Positions 23,509 to 31,993 of a DNA stretch of 64,000 nucleotides are shown in pieces. Location of the stretch: contig NZ_BMTQ01000004.1 in the NCBI RefSeq assembly GCF_014649755.1, positions 1 to 64,000 on the forward strand, given 5' to 3'. The DNA is from Streptomyces litmocidini (GTDB lineage: Bacteria > Actinomycetota > Actinomycetes > Streptomycetales > Streptomycetaceae). The position numbers and the translations under genes are program-made. How positions within the stretch are numbered: position 1 is the stretch's first letter; each line of letters begins with the position of its first letter. The notes beneath the pieces are model-generated. The model saw only the letters and a program-made list of their open reading frames with translations. It made no database searches and was not told the origin of the DNA.

Positions 23509-24156
23509 ATGACGAGCGTGTTCGGGCTTGCCCCGGGGGGCCGTGACGTCCCCGTCGTCCCCGTCGTCGTGATCGAGGACGCCGCCGACGCCGTGCCCCT
23601 GGCCCGGGCCCTGGTGGCCGGCGGGCTGCCGCTGATCGAGGTCACCCTGCGCACCCCGGCCGCGCTCGACGCCGTCCGCGCGATCGCGGCCGAGGTGCCC
23701 GGGGCGGTGGTCGGCGCGGGCACCGTCGTCTCGGCGGCCGGGGTCGCGGACGCGGTGGGCGCGGGGGCGCGGTTCCTGGTCAGCCCGGGATGGACCGAGC
23801 GGCTGCTCGGCGCGATGCGGGACTCCGGCGTGCCGTTCCTGCCGGGGGTGTCGACGGCCTCGGAGGTCGTGGCCCTCGTCGAACGCGGGGTCGAGGACAT
23901 GAAGTTCTTCCCGGCCGAGGCGGCGGGCGGCGTCCCGTACCTGAAGTCCCTCGCGGGCCCGCTCCCCCGGGCCCGCTTCTGCCCCACGGGCGGCATCTCC
24001 CCCGGCTCCGCCCCCGCCTACCTGGCCCTGCCGAACGTCGGCTGCGTCGGCGGCACGTGGATGCTGCCGCCCGCCGCGCTCGCCGCCCGCGACTGGGGGC
24101 GCGTGGAGTCCCTCGCGCGCGGCGCGGCGGCGCTGCGGGAGCCGGTCAGCGCGTGA
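23509..24156 (+). CDS. eda: KDPG/KHG aldolase family protein
   Basis: The 215-residue class I aldolase has PLIEVTLRTP (Glu), GAGTV, FLVSPG, the Schiff-base lysine Lys132 (EDMKFFPAEA) and CPTGGIS phosphate loop. It would split 2-keto-3-deoxy-6-phosphogluconate to pyruvate and glyceraldehyde 3-phosphate. The second of two nearby ATGs is chosen for its AGG spacing; the other is at 23500. No Entner-Doudoroff dehydratase is in the window, so the substrate is not certain. It converges with and overlaps the GNAT gene by 11 bases. Confidence 0.85.
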   Translation: MTSVFGLAPGGRDVPVVPVVVIEDAADAVPLARALVAGGLPLIEVTLRTPAALDAVRAIAAEVPGAVVGAGTVVSAAGVADAVGAGARFLVSPGWTERLLGAMRDSGVPFLPGVSTASEVVALVERGVEDMKFFPAEAAGGVPYLKSLAGPLPRARFCPTGGISPGSAPAYLALPNVGCVGGTWMLPPAALAARDWGRVESLARGAAALREPVSA

Positions 24157-24961
24157 GCCCGGTGAACGCCACGCGGAGGTGGTCGGTCACCGGCCGGTAG
24201 CCGAGGCGCCGGTAGAGGGCGTTGCTGGTGGGGTTGGCCAGGTCCGTGAAGAGCAGGACCTGCGACGCCCCGGCGTCGAGCGCGGCCCGGCCGGCCGCCT
24301 CGGTGACACCGGCCGCGTACCCCCGGCCGCGCTCGGCGGGCGGGGTGTGGACGAGGTGGAGACGGACCTGGCCCTCGGTCGTGCGGGAGACGGCGGCCAT
24401 CGAGACCGGGCGGCCGTCGGGCCCCTCCCAGAGCCACAGCCGTCCCTCGGAGATCCGTTCGGTGACGAAGCCGGTGTAGTCCTCGGCGGGCTCCTCCCCG
24501 ATGGCCACCGCGTACTCACCCGTCCAGGCGGCGACGAGCGGCACATCGGCCCCGGTGGCGAGGCGCGCCCTGCCGGCCGGGGCCGGGTCCGGCGGGGTCG
24601 GCTCGCCGAGCCGGAAGAGCCGCAGCCGGACAGTGGGTGTCCAGGGGCGGCCGGTGGCCTCCGCGTACGCCTCGACGGCGGCCGTCTCGCCGCCCACCTG
24701 CGTCGGTTGCTCCCCGGGCAGCCCCCCGGGGAGGGCGAGCGCGCGGGCGGCCGCCTCCGTCATGACCCCGAGGGCGGGCACGCCGGCCGGCGCCACCGCG
24801 AGGACGCCGGTGACCGTGCCGTCCGCCTCCTCCCACCAGCCGAGCCGCCCGGCCCTGTCCATGAGCGTGAGCACGACGGTGTTGCGGACGGGGTCGGCGG
24901 CGAGGTGCTCGGCGGCGGCGGCCCGGAAGACCGCGGCGCTGTCGGTGAAGGACCAGGTCAT
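24146..24961 (-). CDS. GNAT family N-acetyltransferase
   Basis: The 271-residue protein has a C-terminal GNAT domain (about 130 to 270) with the acetyl-CoA loop VHTPPAERGRGYAAGVTEAAG and LFTDLANPTSNALYRRLGYRPV. The N-terminal half is a degenerate GNAT-like fold, as in other two-domain actinobacterial GNATs. The substrate is unknown. It faces the aldolase gene. Confidence 0.85.
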   Translation of the reverse strand: MTWSFTDSAAVFRAAAAEHLAADPVRNTVVLTLMDRAGRLGWWEEADGTVTGVLAVAPAGVPALGVMTEAAARALALPGGLPGEQPTQVGGETAAVEAYAEATGRPWTPTVRLRLFRLGEPTPPDPAPAGRARLATGADVPLVAAWTGEYAVAIGEEPAEDYTGFVTERISEGRLWLWEGPDGRPVSMAAVSRTTEGQVRLHLVHTPPAERGRGYAAGVTEAAGRAALDAGASQVLLFTDLANPTSNALYRRLGYRPVTDHLRVAFTGLTR

Positions 24962-25010
24962 ACGGATGATGGTGGTCCGGGGCCGGGCGCAGGCGCCAGC
25001 GGTTTTGCGG

Positions 25011-26582
25011 CTACCTCAGGTGCGAGGTGTCGTTGAGGAGCCGTACGGAGGCGTTGCCGTCGGCGTAGTAGGCCACGGCCGAGATCGAGGCGGCCGACAG
25101 CTCCATCCGGAACAGCGACTCCGGCGGGGCGCCGAGCGCGAGCCGGACCAGGGTCTTGATCGGCGTGACGTGGGTGACCAGGAGGACCGTGCGGCCCGCG
25201 TACGCGGCGGTCAGCCGGTCCCGGGTCGCGGCGACGCGCCGGGCGACGGTCGCGAAGCTCTCGCCCCCGCCGGTCGGCGCGGCCTTCGGCGAGGCCAGCC
25301 AGGCGTCGAGGTCCTCCGGGTACCGCTCGCGGACCTCGCCGAACGTCAGGCCCTCCCAGGCGCCGAAGTCGGTCTCCCGCAGGCCCTGCTCGATCCGCAC
25401 GTCCAGGCCGAGCCGGGTGGCGACGACACCGGCGGTCCGGCGGCAGCGGGCGAGCGGCGAGCTGACGATCTCCTGGACGGTGCCGCGCGCGGCGAGCGCC
25501 TCGGCGACGGCCTCGGCCTGTCGCAGCCCGGCCGCCGACAGCTCGGGGTCGCTCCCCCCGCTCCCCGAGAAGCGCTTCTCGGGCGTGAGCGCGGTCTCCC
25601 CGTGCCGCAACAGCACGAACGTCGCGGGCGCCCCCATGTCCGGCCCGGTCCAGCCCTGGCGGGGGGCGGCGGGAGCGTGGACGGTGGCCGCCGGCGCCGG
25701 CGTGGTGCCGGCCGCGGCGGTTCCCGGGGGACCGGCCGCGGGCGCTCCGGACCCGGTGGTCCCCGCGCCCGGGGCCTCGGCACGGGCCGTGCGGCCCACC
25801 GGGGCCAGGGCTCCCGCCTCGGCCTCGAAGTCACCGGAGGCCACCGAGGCCGCGACGGCCTCCTCGGCGGCGGACGGGGCGGTTGACGGGACGTCGTCCG
25901 GGGCGGTGGACGGGACGTCGAACAGGGTGTCGTCCGGGGCGGTGGACGGGGCCGTCGGGCGCGACACGGCGGTCGGCCAGGCGCCCGATCCCGTGCCCGT
26001 ACCGCTCGTGCCCGGAGCGGCCACCGGTCCGGCGCCGGAGACCAGCGCCGCGCGCGCCCGCGCCGCGCCCGCCGTCGCGTCGCCGGGCGGGCCCGAGGGG
26101 GGCGGGGCCGCGGCGTTGCGGGCGGCCGTGGCGTCCAGGCCCGCCGTGGAGGCCGAGGGCTCCCACCGGAGGCCCCGCTTGCCCGCGTCCATCGCCTCGT
26201 TCGCGAGCCGGTCCGCGTGCTTGTTCCGCTCGCGCGGGATCCACTCGTAGCGGACCCGGCCGGGCGGGAAGACCCGTCCGGCCTCGGCCGCGAGCGGCTT
26301 CATGTCCGGGTGCTTGATCTTCCAGCGGCCGGACATCTGCTCGACGACCAGCTTGGAGTCCATGCGGACGTGGACGAGGGCGTCCGGGAAGAGTTCCCGG
26401 GCCGCCTTCAGGCCCGCCACGAGGCCCTTGTACTCGGCGACGTTGTTCGTGGCCACGCCGATGTACTCGGCGGCCTCCGCGAGGGTCTCCCCCGTCGCCG
26501 GGTCGAGGACGACCGCGCCGTAGCCGGCGGGCCCCGGGTTGCCCCGGGAGCCGCCGTCCGCCTCGACCACGAGTTCGCGCAT
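25011..26582 (-). CDS. Bifunctional RNase HI / acid phosphatase
   Basis: The 523-residue protein begins MRELVVEADGGSRGNPGPAG. Residues 1 to 135 are an RNase HI domain with the DEDD carboxylates (ADGG, AEYKGL, RMDSKL, KHADRL). A 160-residue Ala/Pro/Thr/Val-rich linker follows. Residues about 310 to 523 are a histidine phosphatase (LLRHGETALT, DFGAWEGLTFGEV, LLVTHVTPIK). The fusion matches M. tuberculosis Rv2228c, which joins RNase HI to a CobC-like alpha-ribazole phosphatase. The linker here is unusually long and repetitive. The start overlaps the TAA of the upstream gene by one base. Confidence 0.9.
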   Translation of the reverse strand: MRELVVEADGGSRGNPGPAGYGAVVLDPATGETLAEAAEYIGVATNNVAEYKGLVAGLKAARELFPDALVHVRMDSKLVVEQMSGRWKIKHPDMKPLAAEAGRVFPPGRVRYEWIPRERNKHADRLANEAMDAGKRGLRWEPSASTAGLDATAARNAAAPPPSGPPGDATAGAARARAALVSGAGPVAAPGTSGTGTGSGAWPTAVSRPTAPSTAPDDTLFDVPSTAPDDVPSTAPSAAEEAVAASVASGDFEAEAGALAPVGRTARAEAPGAGTTGSGAPAAGPPGTAAAGTTPAPAATVHAPAAPRQGWTGPDMGAPATFVLLRHGETALTPEKRFSGSGGSDPELSAAGLRQAEAVAEALAARGTVQEIVSSPLARCRRTAGVVATRLGLDVRIEQGLRETDFGAWEGLTFGEVRERYPEDLDAWLASPKAAPTGGGESFATVARRVAATRDRLTAAYAGRTVLLVTHVTPIKTLVRLALGAPPESLFRMELSAASISAVAYYADGNASVRLLNDTSHLR

Positions 26583-27325
26583 TACAGGCCGGACTCCGAG
26601 GTGCGGACGAGGATCCGGCGGCAGTTCTCGCACCGGACGACCGTGTCGGCCGCGGCGGCGCGGACCTCGTTGAGCTCGGTGATGTTGAGCTCGATGTGGC
26701 AGCCCTCGCACTTGCGCTGGTACAGGCGGGCCGCGCCGACGCCGCCCTGCTGCTCGCGCAGCTTCTCGTACAGCTTGATCAGGTCGGCCGGGACGGAGCC
26801 CGCGACGAGCTCGCGCTCCTTGGCGACGGAGGTCGCCTCGGCGTCCAGCTCGGCCTGCGCGGCGTCGCGGCGCGCGGTGGCGTCGTCCACCTTGGCCTGC
26901 ACGGCGGAGACCCGCTCGGTCAGCTCGGCGAGGCGCTCCTGGACGGCCTCGCGGCGCTCCATGACCTCGAGGACGATCTCCTCCAGGTCGCCCTGGCGCT
27001 TGGCGAGGGAGACGATCTCGCGCTGGAGGTTCTCCAGGTCCTTCGGGGAGGAGACGGCGCCGGAGTCGAGCCGCTGCTGGTCGCGGGCGGCGCGCTGGCG
27101 GACCTGGTCGACGTCCTGCTCGGCCTTGGTCTGCTCGCGGCCGCAGTCGCTCTCCTCGGTCTGCGCGGCGACGAGCAGGTCGCGCAGCTGGGTGAGGTCC
27201 TTGGTCAGCGCCTCGATCTCGGCGTGCTCGGGCAGCGAGCGGCGCTTGTGGGCGAGCTGCTGGAGGCGGACGTCCAGGGCCTGGACGTCGAGGAGGCGGA
27301 TCTGGTCGGCGGGCGCGGCGTTCAG
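26582..27325 (-). CDS. Coiled-coil C4 zinc-ribbon protein, probable CTG start
   Basis: The 247-residue protein reads LNAAPADQIRLLDVQALDVR, then a long coiled coil (about 20 to 190) and a C-terminal C4 ribbon (CEGCHIELN...VRCENCRR). It is conserved in actinobacteria between Nif3 and the RNase HI fusion. No ATG, GTG or TTG lies near the conserved N terminus; a CTG at 27325 has GGAG seven bases upstream and overlaps the upstream TGA (CTGA). CTG initiation coupled to the upstream gene is therefore proposed. The family's role is unknown; nucleic-acid binding is often suggested. Confidence 0.85.
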   Translation of the reverse strand: MNAAPADQIRLLDVQALDVRLQQLAHKRRSLPEHAEIEALTKDLTQLRDLLVAAQTEESDCGREQTKAEQDVDQVRQRAARDQQRLDSGAVSSPKDLENLQREIVSLAKRQGDLEEIVLEVMERREAVQERLAELTERVSAVQAKVDDATARRDAAQAELDAEATSVAKERELVAGSVPADLIKLYEKLREQQGGVGAARLYQRKCEGCHIELNITELNEVRAAAADTVVRCENCRRILVRTSESGL

Positions 27326-28140
27326 TTGGGGGCTCCAGGGGAGGTGTGGTGGGAGGACCAGGGGTCGGTGACCGTCTTCGAGACGTGGACGCGGAGGTCC
27401 CAGCCGTGGCGGTCGGAAATCTCGTCGAGCTGCGCGGCGGCCTGCTCGCACCAGGGCCATTCGGTGGCCCAGTGGGCGGCGTCGACCAGGCCCAGCGGAG
27501 AGTGCTGGGTGGCCTCGGAGACCGGGTGGTGGCGCAGGTCGGCGGTGAGGAAGGCGTCGACGCCCGCGGCTCGTACGGCGTCGAAGAGACTGTCCCCGGA
27601 GCCGCCGCTGACGGCGACGCGGCGCACGGTCATGGCGGGGTCGCCGGCGACCCGGACGCCCTGGGCGGTGGCGGGCAGCCGCTTCGCCGCGCGGGCGGCG
27701 AAGTCGGCGAGGGTCTCGGGGCGGTCGAGCTCGCAGATCCGGCCGAGGTTGTTCTCGGGGACGAGGGGCCCGGTGACCCGGAGGTCGAGCGCGCCGGCGA
27801 GGGCGTCGGAGACGCCGGGGTCGGCGGTGTCGGCGTTGGTGTGCGCGACGTGGAGGGCGATGTCCTGCTTGATCAGGGTGTGGACGACGCGGCCCTTGAA
27901 GTGGCCGGCCGCGACCGTCGTCGTACCGCGCAGGTAGAGCGGGTGGTGGGTGACGATCAGGTCGGCGCCGAGGGCGACGGCCTCGTCGGCGATCTCCTGG
28001 ACGGGGTCGACGGCGAAGAGGACGCGGGTGACCTCGGCGTCGGGGTCGCCGCAGACGGTGCCGACGGCGTCCCACGACTCGGCTCGCTCCGGTGGCCAGA
28101 GGGCGTCGAGCTCGGCGATGACTTCAGACAGACGGGGCAC
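27322..28140 (-). CDS. Nif3-like dinuclear metal-centre protein
   Basis: The 272-residue protein has the metal-binding motifs THHPL (about 64) and HVAHTNAD (about 97), GGSGDSLFDAV, and the C-terminal TADLRHHPVSEA and VDAAHWATEWPW. These are features of the Nif3/YbgI GTP cyclohydrolase I type 2 family, usually hexameric. Its biochemical role is not settled. Start is GTG; it is the first gene of a three-gene operon with the zinc-ribbon and RNase HI genes. Confidence 0.9.
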   Translation of the reverse strand: MPRLSEVIAELDALWPPERAESWDAVGTVCGDPDAEVTRVLFAVDPVQEIADEAVALGADLIVTHHPLYLRGTTTVAAGHFKGRVVHTLIKQDIALHVAHTNADTADPGVSDALAGALDLRVTGPLVPENNLGRICELDRPETLADFAARAAKRLPATAQGVRVAGDPAMTVRRVAVSGGSGDSLFDAVRAAGVDAFLTADLRHHPVSEATQHSPLGLVDAAHWATEWPWCEQAAAQLDEISDRHGWDLRVHVSKTVTDPWSSHHTSPGAPN

Positions 28141-28254
28141 GAGGGAAAGGCTACCTGTCTCCTCTTTGCGCCTGAACCGGCGCCGCTCTCGCGGAGGCGG
28201 CGGGCCGCCGTCGGGGTTCCTCGATCGTCGGTCGCGGTGGTTTCGGGCCGAGGA

Positions 28255-28285
28255 GGCCCCCGGCGCCGGTTCGGTGCCGGGCCCC
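28255..28285 (-). terminator. Stem-loop after the siderophore-binding gene
   Basis: GGCCCCCGGCGCCGG and CGGTGCCGGGCCCC (28255-28285) form a long imperfect hairpin a few bases after the stop codon at 28291. Confidence 0.55.
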
Positions 28286-28290
28286 GTCGC

Positions 28291-29325
28291 CTACTTCACG
28301 AGGTCGGCGCGCAGGTCGTCGAGGACGCTGTTCGCGGCCGTGACGCCGAGGCCGAGGTACCAGGTCTCGTCCGGGACGTCCTTGGCCCGGCCGGCCTTGA
28401 CGGCCTGGAGGTTCTTCCAGAGCGGGTTGGCCTGGGCGGTGTCCTTCTTGGTGGCCTCGGCGTCGCCGTAGACGCCGGTGAAGATCCAGTCGGCGTCGGC
28501 CTCGTCGATCCTCTCGGGGCTGATCTCGGCCGCGAGCTCGTCGATCTGCTGGTTCTCGGGCCGGGGCAGGCCGACGTCCTCCAGGATCGTGCCGATGAAG
28601 GAGGCCTCGGCGTAGAGGCGGATCTTGCCGGGGAGGTAGCGGACCATGGAGACGGTCGGCTTGTCGGGGCCGATGTCCGCACCCAGCTGCTCGGCCTTGG
28701 TCTCGTACGCGGCGAGCTTCGCCTTCGCCTCGGCGGTCCTGTCGAGGGCGGCGGCGTTGAGGAGGTAGTTCTCCTTCCAGGTGAAGCCCGGGCGGACGGA
28801 GAACACGGTGGGCGCGATCTTCGACAGCTCGTCGTACTTGTCGGCGGCGCGCAGCTGGCTGCCGAGGATGAGGTCGGGCTGGAGGTTGGCGATGGCCTCC
28901 AGGTTGAGGTTGTTGATGGTGCCGACGGACTTCGGGGTGCCGGCGTCCTTCGCGAGGTAGCCGGGGATGCCGTCGTCGCCTTCGGAGGGGGCGTAGCCGA
29001 CGGGCTTGACGCCGAGGGAGACGACGTTGTCGAGCTCGCCGACGTCGAGGACGACGACCCGCTCGGGGGCGGCCTCGATCTCGGTCTTCCCGAGGGCGTG
29101 GGTGAGGGTGCGGGGGAACTGGCCGGGCTTCGCGTCGGTGCCCATGGCCGCGGTCCTGGCCGCGGCGTCGCCGAAGTCCTTGCCGCCGGTGGCGACGTCC
29201 TTCTTCTTGGCCGTGTCCTCCTTCCCGGCGGGGGCGGAGGACCCGTCGCCGCTTCCGCAGGCCGCGAGCGAGAGCGCGGCGGCGAGGGCGACGGCGGCGG
29301 CGGTGCCGCGGCGGCGGAGGGACAT
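28291..29325 (-). CDS. Iron-siderophore ABC transporter substrate-binding lipoprotein
   Basis: The 344-residue protein has a lipoprotein signal peptide ending LSLAACGSG and a class III periplasmic-binding fold: VVVLDVGELDNVVSLGVKPVGYA, LEAIANLQPDLILGSQ, and the tail WKNLQAVKAGRAKDVPDETWYLGLG. FecB/FhuD-type proteins bind ferric siderophores outside the membrane. No permease or ATPase is adjacent, so it must work with a transporter elsewhere. A 19-bp iron box upstream indicates iron repression. Confidence 0.88.
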   Translation of the reverse strand: MSLRRRGTAAAVALAAALSLAACGSGDGSSAPAGKEDTAKKKDVATGGKDFGDAAARTAAMGTDAKPGQFPRTLTHALGKTEIEAAPERVVVLDVGELDNVVSLGVKPVGYAPSEGDDGIPGYLAKDAGTPKSVGTINNLNLEAIANLQPDLILGSQLRAADKYDELSKIAPTVFSVRPGFTWKENYLLNAAALDRTAEAKAKLAAYETKAEQLGADIGPDKPTVSMVRYLPGKIRLYAEASFIGTILEDVGLPRPENQQIDELAAEISPERIDEADADWIFTGVYGDAEATKKDTAQANPLWKNLQAVKAGRAKDVPDETWYLGLGVTAANSVLDDLRADLVK

Positions 29326-29393
29326 GAGGAGGCTCCTGTACGGGTCATCCTGGCGGGGACACGGGCACGACCCAACGGAGGCGCAACCTCCAC

Positions 29394-29412
29394 TTAGGTT
29401 CGCCTTACCTTA
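29394..29412 (-). promoter_or_regulatory. Iron box (IdeR/DmdR1 type)
   Basis: TTAGGTTCGCCTTACCTTA matches the consensus TTAGGTTAGGCTCACCTAA at 15 of 19 positions. It is 69 bases before the lipoprotein start, in the promoter region, and should bind the iron-dependent repressor DmdR1. Confidence 0.82.
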
Positions 29413-29555
29413 CTCACCATGGGCCACTCCAGCACAACCACCCCCTCCCCCTCAGCCGAACCGCCGGACGGCCACCCTTATGTGTGAAGTGGGCGGGCTC
29501 GTGCTGTTCGGCTGGGAGTGCGAAAACTAGCTTCGTCGCTGGAGGTGACCAGTCG

Positions 29556-30701
29556 ATGACAGCGTGTGCCATCGAGACCACGGCCGAGGACGACGACCGC
29601 GCCGGGAAGCAGGGCGGGGGCGCCGGATGGCCGACGGGGTTCACGATCACGGCCAACGGCGCGTACGCGGCCAGGCTCGCGGGCGAGGGCGACGCCCTGT
29701 ACGTGGAGAGGTGGACCCTCGACGGCCCCGAGCCGTACGCCGTGCCGCTCCCCCTCGACCAGCCGGAGGAGCCGGGCACCCGGCTGCTGCCCCTCGCGGA
29801 CGGCCGGGTCCTCGTCGCCCGCCGCGTCGACGGCCGGCGGAACACCTTCTCGCTGCTGTACCCCACCGGCCCGGCCACCGGCGAGCTCCGTCTCGGCTCG
29901 GTGGAGGCGCCCGGATCCGAGCGGCTGGTGCTGCTCCCGCCCTCGCCGGACGGCATCTGCGCGTACGCGATGTGCGTCGGCCCCGACACGACGACGCTGT
30001 GGCTGGTGGCGGGCGGGGCCTTCGGCCCGGAGCGGGTGGCGGAGGTCAAGGGCCGCTGCACGGGCGGGGTGTGGCTCGACCGCACGGGCCGGATGCTCGC
30101 GCTGGACCGACGGCTCGACGACGGGCCGGTGAAGGCGGTCGCCGTCGACCTGGAGCGGGGCGGGGAGGTGACGCCGCTGCTCCAGATCACCGAGGAGAGC
30201 GACGACCGGCTGCTGCTCGCCGATCCCGACAGCGGACTGCTCCTGATCCGCTCCGACGCGCCGGGGCACGACCGGCTCGGCTGGGGCGTGCTCGGCAGCC
30301 TGCTGCCGGTGCGGTTCCCCGAGTGCCTGCGGCTCGACGACGCGGCCGTGACGCCGTTCGCGGTGCAGCCGGGGCAGGTGCTGATGCCGGAGAGCTGCGC
30401 GGTGGCGCTGCGGATCGACGCGGCGGCCGGCAGCTGGGTGGGCGTCTGGCAGCCCTCCTCCCGCCGGATGGCCCAACTGGCCGCGCCCCAGGGCTGGCTG
30501 GCCGGGGCGGGCCTGTGGACGGCCGAGGGCGTGCTGCGGCTTCCGTACGCGACGGCCGAGGTGCCGTGCGGGCTCGCGGGCCTGGAGATGCCGCCGGAGC
30601 CGGAGCCCGAGCCCGAGCCGGTGGTCGTCGAGGAGCCCCGGGTGTGCCGCCCGGTGCCTTTGCAGCAGGCTCCTCTGACGGACCGCGGACCGGCTCGTTA
30701 G
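29556..30701 (+). CDS. Conserved Streptomyces hypothetical protein, beta-propeller-like
   Basis: The 381-residue protein starts MTACAIETTAEDDD behind GGAGG. It is rich in repeated short beta stretches (WTLDGPEPYAVPL, RLLPLADGRVLVAR, LLLADPDSGLLLIRSD), suggesting a propeller of about six blades. The C terminus is acidic/proline-rich (PEPEPEPEPVVVEEP). No signal peptide is seen. I do not recognise a characterised family. It is followed by a small His-rich gene and a strong terminator. Confidence 0.7.
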   Translation: MTACAIETTAEDDDRAGKQGGGAGWPTGFTITANGAYAARLAGEGDALYVERWTLDGPEPYAVPLPLDQPEEPGTRLLPLADGRVLVARRVDGRRNTFSLLYPTGPATGELRLGSVEAPGSERLVLLPPSPDGICAYAMCVGPDTTTLWLVAGGAFGPERVAEVKGRCTGGVWLDRTGRMLALDRRLDDGPVKAVAVDLERGGEVTPLLQITEESDDRLLLADPDSGLLLIRSDAPGHDRLGWGVLGSLLPVRFPECLRLDDAAVTPFAVQPGQVLMPESCAVALRIDAAAGSWVGVWQPSSRRMAQLAAPQGWLAGAGLWTAEGVLRLPYATAEVPCGLAGLEMPPEPEPEPEPVVVEEPRVCRPVPLQQAPLTDRGPAR

Positions 30702-30748
30702 ACTCACGGCCGCACAGCAAGAGCAAGACGTACGGGGTGAGTTCCAGC

Positions 30749-30883
30749 ATGTCCGAAGGAAGCACGCAGGGTACGGAGTCGCACGGCTCCGGGAAGCACC
30801 GCGGTCAGGCGTCCCCGGTGGAGGACTCCACGTCCTCGCCGCACGGCCGGCACCGCCGCGAGGGCGACGCCCACGCGCACTGA
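30749..30883 (+). CDS. Small Gly/His/Ser-rich conserved protein
   Basis: The 44-residue protein MSEGSTQGTESHGSGKHRGQ...HGRHRREGDAHAH is hydrophilic and disordered-looking. Similar short proteins with the SGKHRGQ core occur in many Streptomyces. It starts at an ATG 48 bases after the preceding stop, with GGGGTGAG upstream. The function is unknown; His clusters could bind metal. Confidence 0.6.
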   Translation: MSEGSTQGTESHGSGKHRGQASPVEDSTSSPHGRHRREGDAHAH

Positions 30884-30893
30884 GGGAAGAAAC

Positions 30894-30925
30894 GAAGGGC
30901 CCCGGGATCGCCCCCGGGGCCCTTC
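30894..30925 (+). terminator. Strong stem-loop terminator
   Basis: GAAGGGCCCCGGG (30894-30906) pairs perfectly with CCCGGGGCCCTTC (30913-30925) around six bases, directly after the small gene. Confidence 0.8.
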
Positions 30926-31037
30926 GCCTTTCCCCACCGCCACGCCGTGGCTCGCCTTTCCCCACCGCCACCCCGTGGCTCGCCTTTCCCCACCGCCGCC
31001 CCGTGGCTCGCCCTTCCCACCCCCGCCCCCGTGGCTC
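30926..31037. repeat. Four 28-bp tandem repeats
   Basis: Four units (30926-30953, 30954-30981, 30982-31009, 31010-31037) share the pattern GCCTTTCCCCACCGCC...CCGTGGCTC. The first three differ at one or two positions; the fourth is more divergent. The last copy supplies the stop codon of the convergent SDR gene. Confidence 0.85.
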
Positions 31038-31980
31038 AGCCCTTCTTCAGGCCCAGCACCTCCGTCGCCGCGAAGGTCTCGCCCGCCGGGCGGGAGGCGT
31101 AGTGCGGGGTCAGGAGGGAGTCCAGCTCCTCGTACGTGAACGCCCCCTTGGCCGTGTCGAACTTGGCCGAGACCCTCGGCCGGTCCACGACCGCCACCAT
31201 CCCGCCGTGCACGACCAGCAGCTGTCCGTTGACCCCGGCCGCCGCCGGGGACGCCAGATAGCCGACGAGCGGGGCCACGTGGTCCGGGGACAGCGGGTCG
31301 AGCTCGCCCTCGGCCGTCGGCTCGGCGAAGCCGGCGAAGACGTCCTCGGTCATCCGCGTCCTGGCCCGGGGGCAGATCGCGTTCACCGTGACCCCGTACC
31401 GGGCGAGCGCGAGCGCCGACGAGGTGGTCAGGCCCACGATGCCGCCCTTGGCCGCCGCGTAGTTCGGCTGGCCGGCCGAGCCCGCGAGGAAGGCCTCCGA
31501 GGAGGTGTTGACGATGCGGCCGTGGACGCCGCTCTCGCCCGCCTTGGCGCGGCCCCGCCAGTGCACCGCCGCGAAGTGGGTGGTGTTGAAGTGGCCTTTG
31601 AGGTGGACGCGTACGACCGAGTCCCACTCGTCCTCGCTCATCGAGAAGACCATCCGGTCGCGCAGGATGCCCGCGTTGTTGACCAGGACGTCCAGCTTCC
31701 CGAACTCGGCCACCGCCAGGTCGACCAGGGCCCGCGCCGTCTCGAAGTCGGAGACGTCTCCGAGGTGGGCGACCGCCCGGCCGCCCGCCGCGCGGATCTC
31801 CGCCGCGACCTCCTCGGCGGGCGCGGCGGAGGCCTCGCCCGAGCCGTCGCGGCCGGGCTGCCCGTAGTCGTTGACGACGACGGCGGCGCCGAGCCGGGCG
31901 AGTTCCAGGGCCTCGGCGCGGCCGAGCCCGCGCCCGGCGCCGGTGACGATCGCGCTCAGCCCCTCAAGAGGCAGTGACAT
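31036..31980 (-). CDS. SDR dehydrogenase, 3-hydroxyacyl-CoA type
   Basis: The 314-residue enzyme has TGAGRGLG cofactor loop (14-21), LVNNAG, the Ser of VNTSSEAFLAG and the YAAAK active site. It is like the N-terminal dehydrogenase domain of multifunctional beta-oxidation proteins (FabG4/HSD17B4 type), with an extra C-terminal segment (SAKFDTAKGAFTYEELDSLL). It would oxidise a 3-hydroxyacyl-CoA with NAD. It is third in a leftward operon after a MaoC hydratase and an alcohol dehydrogenase, fitting a beta-oxidation set. Confidence 0.88.
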   Translation of the reverse strand: MSLPLEGLSAIVTGAGRGLGRAEALELARLGAAVVVNDYGQPGRDGSGEASAAPAEEVAAEIRAAGGRAVAHLGDVSDFETARALVDLAVAEFGKLDVLVNNAGILRDRMVFSMSEDEWDSVVRVHLKGHFNTTHFAAVHWRGRAKAGESGVHGRIVNTSSEAFLAGSAGQPNYAAAKGGIVGLTTSSALALARYGVTVNAICPRARTRMTEDVFAGFAEPTAEGELDPLSPDHVAPLVGYLASPAAAGVNGQLLVVHGGMVAVVDRPRVSAKFDTAKGAFTYEELDSLLTPHYASRPAGETFAATEVLGLKKG

Positions 31981-31993
31981 GACCGGAGTCCTC

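Noticed and set aside
29414..30190. Minus-strand frame opposite the propeller-like gene
   Set aside because: Ser/Pro-rich shadow frame without start signals; the plus-strand gene has GGAGG and consistent composition.
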